Of a stretch of DNA of 7,421 bases, positions 1 to 6,657 are shown in pieces. The notes beneath the pieces were generated by a model. That model had not been told where the DNA came from, ran no database searches, and saw only the letters and a list, made by a program, of their open reading frames with translations. Source of the DNA: an uncultured Rhodopirellula sp. (GTDB lineage Bacteria; Planctomycetota; Planctomycetia; Pirellulales; Pirellulaceae); NCBI GenBank assembly GCA_913061385.1, contig CAJXTM010000160.1, positions 1 to 7,421 of the forward strand, written 5' to 3'. A program made the position numbers and the translations under genes. Numbering within the stretch: position 1 is the stretch's first letter; every line of letters begins with the position of its first letter.

Positions 1-40
1 GCCTCGGTCTCGTGGGCTCGGAGATGTGTATAAGAGACAG
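1..40 (+). other. Nextera P7-side adapter (sequencing artefact)
   Basis: This is synthetic library sequence, not genome. Bases 7-21 read GTCTCGTGGGCTCGG, the Nextera read-2 adapter stem. Bases 22-40 are the 19-bp Tn5 mosaic end AGATGTGTATAAGAGACAG. Bases 1-6 (GCCTCG) match the last six bases of the reverse-complemented index seen at the other end. Native DNA starts at 41, where the reading frame continues directly into a conserved CarB segment (LASKATGFPIAK), so the junction is clean. The ATG at 26 lies inside the mosaic end and adds the false residues MYKRQ to the downstream ORF. Confidence 0.98.
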
Positions 41-2365
41 CTTGCGAGTAAGGCAACAGGTTTTCCGATCGCCAAGATCGCAGCAAAGCTGGCGATAGGT
101 TATCTGTTGTGGGAATTACCGAACGATATCACTAAGCAAACCAAGGCCTGTTTCGAGCCAACGATTGATTATGTTGTCACGAAGATGCCTCGTTTTGCGT
201 TTGAGAAATTCCCCGAGGCTGATGCAACCTTAACGACGCAAATGAAAAGCGTCGGAGAGACCATGGCGATTGGGCGGACGTTTCGTGAGTCGATGCAAAA
301 AGCGCTGCGGGGCTTGGAGGTGGGAGCTTTCGGCCTTGGCTGCGATAACAAAGATCTCTGGGGAACAGAGCAGCAGCCTGATCTTGATGAAATTCGAGCG
401 AAGCTAAGTACCCCCTGTGCTGAACGGATTTTTTATATCCGTTACGCAATCAAAGCGGGGATGACCATTGATGAGGTATTTGGACTCACCAATATCGATG
501 TCTGGTTCCTCGATCACCTTTCCCAAATCATCGAGCATGAAAATCGTTTGATTGCAATCGGAACGCTCGAGGGATTTACCCGAGATGATATGTGGAACGC
601 AAAAAGAGACGGGTTCTCTGACCGCCAAATTGCGCAAATTACATCGACAACAGAGACAAAAGTTCGCGCCAAGCGATTGGAGTTGGGAGTCAGGCCCGTC
701 TTTAAGAGTGTGGATACTTGTGCTGCTGAGTTCGAGGCGTATACGCCGTACTACTACAGTACCTATGAAGTTGAGGATGAATTGCCTCCCAAAAGTGATA
801 AAAAGCGAGTAGTCATTCTGGGCGGTGGTCCCAACCGTATCGGGCAGGGAATTGAATTTGATTACTGCTGTTGCCATGCCAGTTTTGCATTGCGAGAGAT
901 AGGAATCGAAAGTGTCATGGTTAATAGCAATCCGGAAACGGTGAGCACCGACTATGACACCTCAGACATGTTGTTCTTTGAGCCGTTGACAATTGAGGAT
1001 GTTCTAAATATCTGTGATGCGATCCAGCCAGACGGCGTTATCGTTCAGTTTGGAGGACAGACACCGTTGAATCTGGCAAGAGGTTTGGCTGAGGCGGGCG
1101 TGCCAGTGATTGGTACGAGTGTCGATACCATCGAAGCGGCTGAAGATCGGGAGTTGTTTCAGCAACTGATTGATGAATTGGGCTTGCGGCAACCGCCGAG
1201 TGGCATCGCTCGAAATATGGATGAAGCTCGTGTTGAGGCCAAGGTGATTGGGTTTCCTATGCTGGTCAGGCCCAGTTTCGTGCTTGGCGGAAGAGCGATG
1301 GAAATCTGCTATGACCAGACCCAGTTCGATCGGTATGTGGCTGAGGCATTTGTGGTGGCGGACGGACAACCTGTGTTGATCGATCGCTTTCTGGAAGACG
1401 CTACCGAGGTGGACGTCGACGCCATCGCAGATGGGACGGACTGTGTGATCATGGGGATCATGGAACACATTGAGGAGGCTGGGGTTCACTCGGGTGACTC
1501 GGCGTGTGCAATTCCACCCTTCAGTCTGACGCAGCCTGTGCTTCATGAAATTCGTGAGGCGACCAGGAAACTCGCTCAGAAATTGAATGTCATTGGATTG
1601 ATGAATATTCAGTTTGCGATCAAGTCCGAAGAACAAGGGCTGGCCCTTTATGTGCTGGAGGTGAATCCTCGAGCCTCTCGCACAGCGCCGTTTGTGGCTA
1701 AAGCGACCGGGGTACCTGTGGCGAGTATTGCCACAAAAGTCATGGCGGGCATCTCGCTGGCCGAACAGAAGATTACCGAGGAGCCGATTCCGAGGCATGT
1801 ATCCATTAAGGAAAGTGTTTTCCCTTTCCGCAAGTTTGCTGGAGTGGATATCGTGTTGGGGCCGGAAATGCGAAGTACCGGAGAGGTCATGGGTGTGAGC
1901 GACAAGTTCTCACTTGCCTTTGCGAAGAGCCAGATTGCCGCGGGCAGTCTGCTGCCTGAATCAGGGAAGATTTTCATCAGTCTCAGTGCACGCCACAAAG
2001 AGTCTGCCAAGGACATCGGTATGGAATTGCGAGATCTGGGGTTTGAACTTCTCGCAACCTCAGGAACTGCAGCACGATTGGAAGAAGGTGGCGTAGAGGT
2101 GACACGCGTCAAAAAGTTGGCTGAGGGCCACCCCAATCTCATTGATTATCTGAAGAACGATGATGTCCAATTGATCCTCAACACGCCTAGTGGCAAAGGC
2201 GCTCGAACTGACGAGGGTCGGATTCGGGCGGCTGCTGTCCAACAAGGGGTACCTTGTATCACGACGCTGGCGGCGGCTGAGGTGGCAGTGAGAGCCATGC
2301 GAGCTACCCGCGACACTGATTTGGAAGTCGAGTCGCTTCAAAGTCGGTATGCGAAGTCACTCTGA
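41..2365 (+). CDS. carB: Carbamoyl-phosphate synthase large subunit, 5'-truncated
   Basis: CarB makes carbamoyl phosphate from bicarbonate, glutamine-derived ammonia and two ATP, with the small subunit CarA, for pyrimidine and arginine synthesis in the cytoplasm. About 774 native residues remain of an expected ~1,075; roughly the first 305, holding most of the first ATP-grasp unit, are lost at the contig edge. Numbering from the adapter ATG at 26: residues 6-~100 are the end of the carboxyphosphate half (LASKATGFPIAK, TTQMKSVGETMAIGRT). Residues ~105-245 are the oligomerisation domain. The carbamate-phosphorylating ATP-grasp follows, with GGGPNRIGQG at 266-275, R415/R423 in VRPSFVLGGRAM, E461 in EVDVDA, HSGDSA at 488-493 and E545/N547 in EVNPRA. 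From ~645 comes the MGS-like allosteric domain (TSGT 678-681, K697, NTPSG 719-723). All second-half catalytic motifs are intact. The stop is TGA. The true start and any carA lie outside the window. The truncation is technical, not a pseudogene. Confidence 0.97.
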   Translation, partial: LASKATGFPIAKIAAKLAIGYLLWELPNDITKQTKACFEPTIDYVVTKMPRFAFEKFPEADATLTTQMKSVGETMAIGRTFRESMQKALRGLEVGAFGLGCDNKDLWGTEQQPDLDEIRAKLSTPCAERIFYIRYAIKAGMTIDEVFGLTNIDVWFLDHLSQIIEHENRLIAIGTLEGFTRDDMWNAKRDGFSDRQIAQITSTTETKVRAKRLELGVRPVFKSVDTCAAEFEAYTPYYYSTYEVEDELPPKSDKKRVVILGGGPNRIGQGIEFDYCCCHASFALREIGIESVMVNSNPETVSTDYDTSDMLFFEPLTIEDVLNICDAIQPDGVIVQFGGQTPLNLARGLAEAGVPVIGTSVDTIEAAEDRELFQQLIDELGLRQPPSGIARNMDEARVEAKVIGFPMLVRPSFVLGGRAMEICYDQTQFDRYVAEAFVVADGQPVLIDRFLEDATEVDVDAIADGTDCVIMGIMEHIEEAGVHSGDSACAIPPFSLTQPVLHEIREATRKLAQKLNVIGLMNIQFAIKSEEQGLALYVLEVNPRASRTAPFVAKATGVPVASIATKVMAGISLAEQKITEEPIPRHVSIKESVFPFRKFAGVDIVLGPEMRSTGEVMGVSDKFSLAFAKSQIAAGSLLPESGKIFISLSARHKESAKDIGMELRDLGFELLATSGTAARLEEGGVEVTRVKKLAEGHPNLIDYLKNDDVQLILNTPSGKGARTDEGRIRAAAVQQGVPCITTLAAAEVAVRAMRATRDTDLEVESLQSRYAKSL

Positions 2366-2563
2366 GCGATTGTGATAAAGTAGTTCCAAGCCAAGAGTGA
2401 AGGCCCCTACGGATGAGGCATTTTTCCGCAGAAGCTCGATGTGCCGGAAAGAAAGGGGTAATTCCATTCAAACAGGACCGAGTGCTGAAATTAAGGCTTA
2501 AGACGGGAGCTCGATCTGTTTCGACTTTTCCTCTCCGATGAACGCCAACATCTTCTAAATTGG

Positions 2564-2575
2564 AAACTTAAGTTT
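2564..2575. repeat. Perfect 12-bp palindrome (AAACTTAAGTTT)
   Basis: AAACTTAAGTTT equals its own reverse complement and lies 61 bp upstream of the regulator ATG. A looser relative, TTAAG-G-CTTAA, is at 2491-2501. Such dyads can be operator sites for dimeric regulators, but AT-rich palindromes also arise by chance and no regulator can be assigned from sequence alone. Confidence 0.45.
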
Positions 2576-2610
2576 TTAAGCGTGTTAGCAAAGCAGTTTT
2601 TATCCAGCCA

Positions 2611-2622
2611 CTCGGTACCGAG
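2611..2622. repeat. Perfect 12-bp palindrome (CTCGGTACCGAG) before the regulator start
   Basis: CTCGGTACCGAG is a perfect dyad ending 14 bp before the ATG at 2637. In RNA it could form only a 4-bp stem with a GUAC loop. Its right arm overlaps GAGG (2620-2623), the only Shine-Dalgarno-like run upstream of the start, although the 13-nt spacing from there to the ATG is longer than usual. It could be an operator, a translation-limiting hairpin, or chance. Confidence 0.45.
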
Positions 2623-2636
2623 GCCACGCGTCAACG

Positions 2637-4091
2637 ATGGTAAGTGAAAATCAGTCCGAATCCTTAGTAGACGGGGGTGTATCCACCCACGTGGCGACGT
2701 TCGATCCTTCTAGTCTGAAACTGCTGGTGATCGATAATGAGGCGGCTCATGCGCGCGCCATGACTGAGAGTCTTGAAAAGGTCGGATACACTTGCGAAGT
2801 GGCGACCAGCGGGCCGGAAGCTGCCAAGTTGGTCGAACGCGAAACTTACGACATCATCATCACTGATATGGTCATGAATGATGTCGATGGAATGAAAATT
2901 CTAAAGCTCGCACGTGAACGACTGCCGGAGTGCGAGGTGGTAATGGTCACCGGCCATGCAACGGTTCCAGTGGCGGTCGAAGCGATGCAAAAAGGAGCTT
3001 TCAACTTTCTGGAAAAACCCATCACCCCCAACCGGCTGCGAGCAATTGCAGAGAAAGCCGCAGAGGCGGTGTCGCTGAAACGCAGGAACACTGAACTTCT
3101 ACAAAGACTTGATAAGCGTTTTGGTTTCGAAGGAATCATTTACGTTAGCAAGAAGATGCAAATGGTCATTGATCGTTTGCGGCGCATCGCTGCGACAGAT
3201 GCCACTGTGCTTATTACTGGTGAAAATGGTACGGGTAAAGAGATTATCGCTCAGGCGATTCACCAAAATAGTCCAAGACGCAGCAAACGAATGGTAGCGA
3301 TCAACACCGGTGCGATTGCCGAGAACCTTGTCGAAAGTGAGTTGTTCGGGCATGTCAAAGGATCATTCACCGATGCGGTATCTGATCGTGAAGGTGCTTT
3401 TCAATACGCCAATGGCGGCACCTTGTTTCTTGATGAGGTGGGTGACATGCCTGCCAATACCCAGATCAAGCTCTTGCGTGTTCTGGAAGAGAACCAGATC
3501 ACACGTGTTGGTGATAATAAGACCATCAAGGTCAACGTTCGTTTGATCTCTGCTACTAATCGTCCATTGCAGGGTATGATCGACGCTGGCACATTCCGCA
3601 AAGACCTTTACCACCGTCTCAAAGTGGTGACGGTTGAATTGCCTTCTTTGCGTGATCGGCTTGAAGATGTTGTGCCATTGATGGATCATTTCCGAAAATC
3701 ATTTCTTCGTCGTCACGACAAGCCGACGGCTCATTTTACACCAGCGGTGACAAAGCGTTTCTTTTCTTATGACTGGCCCGGGAATGTTAGGGAGCTACGG
3801 AACTTTGTCGAAACAATGGTAGTGCTGGATACCGATAGCAAACTTGACGTGGATGACTTGCCGCCGGAGTTGGCCGATGAGGCACTTGAAGATTTAGAGG
3901 ATCTGCAATTGCCCATTCAGGGTGATTCAAATCTGATCGGAAAGCCCTTGGGTGTTATTGAACGGTGGGCGATAGAGGAAACACTCCGGCTTACCAATGA
4001 CAACCGTGATGAAGCAGCGAAAATTCTTCAAATCGGAGCACGTACGCTTTATCGCAGACTGGATCAGTACAAAAAAGACGAAGAAGAGTAG
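2637..4091 (+). CDS. Sigma-54-dependent response regulator, NtrC family
   Basis: A 484-residue bacterial enhancer-binding protein: a phosphorylation-controlled AAA+ ATPase that remodels sigma-54 RNA polymerase. The order is a ~27-residue leader; receiver domain ~28-145 with D33, phosphoacceptor D77 (IITDMVM), T105 and K127 (EKP); a linker helix; AAA+ domain ~166-400; and a Fis-type HTH at ~438-484 (DEAAKILQIGARTLYRRL). The AAA+ core shows Walker A GENGTGKE (195-202), ELFGH (235-239), Walker B TLFLDE (262-267), the SATNRPL sensor region, and an arginine-rich FRKDLYHRL segment. Two departures stand out: the second receiver acid is N34, and the GAFTGA loop reads GSFTDA (242-247). No histidine kinase is in the window, so the signal and target genes are unknown. 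The ATG at 2637 has only a weak, distant GAGG, but the next in-frame ATG (2760) would cut into the receiver. No symbol is given because ntrC, atoC and zraR homologues cannot be separated here. Confidence 0.95.
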   Translation: MVSENQSESLVDGGVSTHVATFDPSSLKLLVIDNEAAHARAMTESLEKVGYTCEVATSGPEAAKLVERETYDIIITDMVMNDVDGMKILKLARERLPECEVVMVTGHATVPVAVEAMQKGAFNFLEKPITPNRLRAIAEKAAEAVSLKRRNTELLQRLDKRFGFEGIIYVSKKMQMVIDRLRRIAATDATVLITGENGTGKEIIAQAIHQNSPRRSKRMVAINTGAIAENLVESELFGHVKGSFTDAVSDREGAFQYANGGTLFLDEVGDMPANTQIKLLRVLEENQITRVGDNKTIKVNVRLISATNRPLQGMIDAGTFRKDLYHRLKVVTVELPSLRDRLEDVVPLMDHFRKSFLRRHDKPTAHFTPAVTKRFFSYDWPGNVRELRNFVETMVVLDTDSKLDVDDLPPELADEALEDLEDLQLPIQGDSNLIGKPLGVIERWAIEETLRLTNDNRDEAAKILQIGARTLYRRLDQYKKDEEE

Positions 4092-4106
4092 GGCTTGAAG
4101 CGTTAG

Positions 4107-5189
4107 TTAGCACTCTTCCTGGGAACCATGCGCTTCACGTGGTACGCATCGACCGGCCGCATCGTCAGGGTAATGCTTGGCGATCATTTGTTCGAAGTCC
4201 TCTCGTGTTCGGATACGAGTCATATCAAGTCGAACTTCTTCGTGCCGGGGGTGGCACTGGGAATATTTGATGCAGAACTTTCGCATCAATAGCGGTGCTC
4301 GCTGTTCATTGTAAGTTTGAGTGCACAACTGAAAGTGGGTTCTTATTACGACTGCTTGTTCAGCCAAGTTGGGTGGTGGGGGTTTGGGAAGACCTGCTGC
4401 AAGAGCTCGTGCTTGTTGGAATATCCATGGGTTTCCAATTGCCCCGCGTGCAACGGTGACACCATCGATCCCTGTTTCTTGAATCATGCGAAGGCAGTCT
4501 TCTGCAGTGAATAAATCACCACTGCCAAGAATATTCATCCGGTTCCCCACGTGTTGCTTGACCTCTGTGAGAAAGGACCAGCGACTGGGGCCGACGTAAC
4601 GTTGTTGTACAGTGCGGCCATGTACTGTCGCCGCAGCCAGTCCAGAGTCCATGGCACCGTCAAGAATCTGAAAAAACTTATCGCGGGATTCAGCTGAATC
4701 ATCAATGCCACGCCGCATTTTTACTGTGACGGGAATCTCCGGCGGTACGATATCGCGGGTTCGCCGAAGAATATCAATAGCAACTTCTGGCTGTGAGAGG
4801 TGGAATCCACCTCGGCATCGCCCCAGAACCTTTTTAACAGGGCAACCGAAATTGACGTCGATGATATCGAAGCCGGCTTCTACCAATTTTAATGCGCCCA
4901 AAGCAAATTGCTCAGGCTCGGCACCCATCAATTGTCCACCCACCGGGTGCTCGCTGGGATGAATATCGAGGTAGTGTTTTGTTTTTTGTCGTTTACTGAG
5001 CGCAAGTAGAAATTGGTCCAGCATCACCTCGCAAACTGTATAGCTGGCACCATGCTGCCGAGCGATTACACGCATGGGCAGATCGCTGTAGCCTGACAAA
5101 GCAGCTTGAACTACTGGAAAGCCAATCGTGACATTCCCAATGCTGAGCGGTGAGAGGGCGGGGATTGTAGACACAGAAATGGCACGCAC
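4107..5189 (-). CDS. tRNA-dihydrouridine synthase (DusB-like)
   Basis: A 360-residue FMN-dependent enzyme that uses NAD(P)H to reduce uridine to dihydrouridine in tRNA. The TIM-barrel features appear in order: PVVQAALSGYSDLPMR (25-40), GGQLMG (84-89), and the signature DVNFGCPVKKV (111-121) with catalytic Cys116. TVKMRRG (155-161), TVHGRT (188-193) with a following QRYVGPSRW, GSGDLF (222-227) and RGAIGNPWIF (248-257) bind flavin or line the tRNA site. The helical C-terminal domain follows, with RKFCIKY. The loop after Cys116 is unusual (GRCRGGFHL rather than the common K-x-AGxALL type) and carries a second cysteine, C125. The start is GTG; an in-frame TGA 12 nt upstream of it rules out a longer reading, and no Shine-Dalgarno is evident. 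It converges on the regulator gene and diverges from the epimerase. The barrel family is certain; DusB over the other Dus subgroups is inferred. Confidence 0.94.
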   Translation of the reverse strand: MRAISVSTIPALSPLSIGNVTIGFPVVQAALSGYSDLPMRVIARQHGASYTVCEVMLDQFLLALSKRQKTKHYLDIHPSEHPVGGQLMGAEPEQFALGALKLVEAGFDIIDVNFGCPVKKVLGRCRGGFHLSQPEVAIDILRRTRDIVPPEIPVTVKMRRGIDDSAESRDKFFQILDGAMDSGLAAATVHGRTVQQRYVGPSRWSFLTEVKQHVGNRMNILGSGDLFTAEDCLRMIQETGIDGVTVARGAIGNPWIFQQARALAAGLPKPPPPNLAEQAVVIRTHFQLCTQTYNEQRAPLLMRKFCIKYSQCHPRHEEVRLDMTRIRTREDFEQMIAKHYPDDAAGRCVPREAHGSQEEC

Positions 5190-5306
5190 TTTTTAAAATT
5201 CAATGACTCGACACCGTGAATTTACCACCGATGTCGGTTAACGTAAGTCTCTTAAGATGTCTTTATACGGATGGATGTCTGGTACACGAACGCTTCGAAA
5301 AACGTC
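5190..5306. promoter_or_regulatory. Divergent intergenic promoter region (dus / epimerase)
   Basis: These 117 bp separate two divergently transcribed genes, so they should hold promoters for both. Toward the epimerase, TATACG at 5264-5269 is a possible -10 element, but no good -35 hexamer sits at normal spacing. An 8-bp palindrome TCTTAAGA is at 5250-5257. Toward dus, the sequence next to the GTG is AT-rich. The function is inferred from gene orientation; no element is certain. Confidence 0.35.
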
Positions 5307-6428
5307 ATGATGCTACGCCTATCAATCACCGCGATCCCCATTATCGCGATTATTACCTGTTTTGCCAACTCGCTCGCGGCCAATCCCACCATGAACATCC
5401 AATCCAACGTATTTGGCGTTACCAAGGACGGTCAAGACGTTACTCGGTTCACGCTTACCAACTTGCATGGCAACAGTGTCTCGGTCATGACTTGGGGAGC
5501 AACCCTACTCGATGTCAACGTTCCTGACCGGGATGGGGATCGAGCGAATGTTAATCTTGCGTTCGACGAACTTGCCCCTTATCTCGATGGGCATCCCTAT
5601 TTTGGCAGCACTGTCGGTCGTTTTTGTAATCGGATTGAAAATGGCAAGTTTTCGATTCACGGTAAGGCCTATCAGGTGACGACGAATGCCGGCAAGCATC
5701 ATATTCATGGCGGGAAGACGAATTTTACCTACCAGAATTGGAGTGGTGAATCATTTCGCGAGGATGATGCGATCGGGGTTCGGTTTCATCTTACAAGTCC
5801 CGACGGCCAAGAAGGTTACCCAGGAACAGTACAAGCGACTGTCGAATATTCATGGAATGACAGGAACGAACTGCGAATCGTATTTAGTGCAACCACGGAT
5901 GCACCAACGCACGTTAATTTGACGAATCACAGTTACTGGAATCTTGGTGGTGCGGGCAGCGGTTCAGCGATGGATCACATTGCAACCATCGAAGCAGATC
6001 AGTATCTGGACGTGGATGACGATTTGATTCCCACCGGGAAATTAAACCCAGTCACAGACACCGTCCTCGACTTTCGCAGTGGTACACCCTTGGGTGACCG
6101 AGTTGATCAGTTGGCCTCTACCAAGGGTTACGATCACTGCTACGTTGTCCGGGGTGCGAGTGGTGAGTTGCGGCAAGCTGCTCGGGTGGTTGATCCAAAA
6201 TCGGGCCGCGTGCTTGAAATTGAAACTACGCAACCGGGAATGCAATTGTATACCGCAAATCATTTGCCCGGTAACGAGAGGTCGAACGGCTACGGTGGGC
6301 ACGAGGCGTTTTGCCTTGAAACGCAGCACTATCCCAATGCTCCCAACCGTGAGTCCTTTCCGTCGACCTTGTTGATTCCAGGTGCTCGGATGCACGAAGT
6401 CACCGTGCACCGCTTCACAACTCAGTGA
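5307..6428 (+). CDS. Aldose 1-epimerase with predicted signal peptide
   Basis: Mutarotase of the GalM family, which interconverts alpha and beta anomers of aldoses such as glucose and galactose. From ATG 5307 it has 373 residues, slightly longer than usual because of the N-terminal extension. After MMLR comes a hydrophobic run (LSITAIPIIAIITCFA) and a likely Sec cleavage near SLA-AN, so the enzyme is probably exported; the single Cys there is not in a proper lipobox. Numbering from an alternative ATG at 5271: GRFCNRI 116-122; HIHGG 144-148 with substrate His146; NLTNHSYWNLGG 216-227 with catalytic acid His220; GYDHC 286-290; and EAFCLETQHYPNAPN 345-359 with the catalytic base Glu350. All key residues are present. 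Starts at 5271, 5307, 5310 or 5391 are possible, none with a good Shine-Dalgarno. 5307/5310 gives the most normal signal peptide, and 5391 would give a cytoplasmic enzyme. The gene symbol galM is withheld because no galactose operon is present. Confidence 0.93.
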   Translation: MMLRLSITAIPIIAIITCFANSLAANPTMNIQSNVFGVTKDGQDVTRFTLTNLHGNSVSVMTWGATLLDVNVPDRDGDRANVNLAFDELAPYLDGHPYFGSTVGRFCNRIENGKFSIHGKAYQVTTNAGKHHIHGGKTNFTYQNWSGESFREDDAIGVRFHLTSPDGQEGYPGTVQATVEYSWNDRNELRIVFSATTDAPTHVNLTNHSYWNLGGAGSGSAMDHIATIEADQYLDVDDDLIPTGKLNPVTDTVLDFRSGTPLGDRVDQLASTKGYDHCYVVRGASGELRQAARVVDPKSGRVLEIETTQPGMQLYTANHLPGNERSNGYGGHEAFCLETQHYPNAPNRESFPSTLLIPGARMHEVTVHRFTTQ

Positions 6429-6657
6429 ATGCTTGTTTATTTGCAATGGGTAATGCCATGCAAACAACCTGGAAACGCGTCGAGTGACGAATGATTGAAG
6501 ACGCGATTTACCGGCGAGGCTCTTTCTGCTGCCGGGCCCCGTGCGAAATTGAAATCGTGGAGAATCTCGCTATTCAAGAGCTGCTCGAATCGCAGCCGAC
6601 GTAATCAGTACCAGCTTGATGTGGCTTCGTTGGTATGAACGCAACCGCTGAAAAAAA
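6429..6657. other. Non-coding gap between two convergent genes
   Basis: A 229-bp interval with no supported gene between the convergent epimerase and oxidoreductase. Apart from the hairpin at its left end I see only short imperfect dyads, for example TACCA at 6609-6613 with TGGTA at 6631-6635. A run of seven A on the plus strand (6651-6657) reads as TTTTTTT directly after the oxidoreductase stop. It could serve as the U-tract of a minus-strand terminator, but no strong stem precedes it. Confidence 0.45.
6440..6464 (+). terminator. Hairpin just after the epimerase stop, possible terminator
   Basis: TTTGCA-A-TGG at 6440-6449 pairs with CCATGCAAA at 6456-6464, giving a 9-bp stem with a single bulged A and a GTAATG loop, 11 nt past the stop codon. 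No T-run follows, so it is not a textbook intrinsic terminator. It may act as a 3' mRNA-stabilising hairpin or a factor-assisted terminator. Confidence 0.35.

Larger units (their letters stand above)
2366..2636. other. Non-coding gap between carB and the regulator
   Basis: This 271-bp stretch has no convincing ORF. Just after carB, around 2403-2425, GCC and GGC segments with one mismatch precede a five-T run, which is a poor candidate terminator. The distal half is AT-richer, with repeated TTAAG/CTTAAG words and two perfect 12-bp palindromes close to the regulator start. I see neither a clear sigma-70 promoter pair nor a sigma-54 -24/-12 element (TGGCAC-N5-TTGC). It presumably carries the regulator's promoter and 5' leader. 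Confidence 0.5.

Noticed and set aside
404..877. Antisense ORF of 157 codons inside carB
   Set aside because: Same reason: no domain-like sequence, and it overlaps the conserved oligomerisation domain of CarB.
1004..1798. Long antisense ORF (264 codons) inside carB
   Set aside because: It is fully inside a strongly conserved CarB region on the other strand, its translation shows no recognisable domain, and it has no promoter or ribosome site that I can see. It is a reading-frame shadow.
2403..2425. Possible intrinsic terminator after carB (GCC/GGC arms then five T)
   Set aside because: The stem is only about four pairs with a mismatch, too weak to list as a terminator; it is mentioned within the gap description only.
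5045..5058. TGGCAC...CTGC resembling a sigma-54 -24/-12 promoter
   Set aside because: The GG-to-GC spacing is one base short, the -12 part matches poorly, and the site lies inside the dus coding region over 200 bp from the next plus-strand gene.
5216..5527. Plus-strand ORF of 103 codons overlapping the epimerase start
   Set aside because: It overlaps the well-supported epimerase in another frame and shows no family features.
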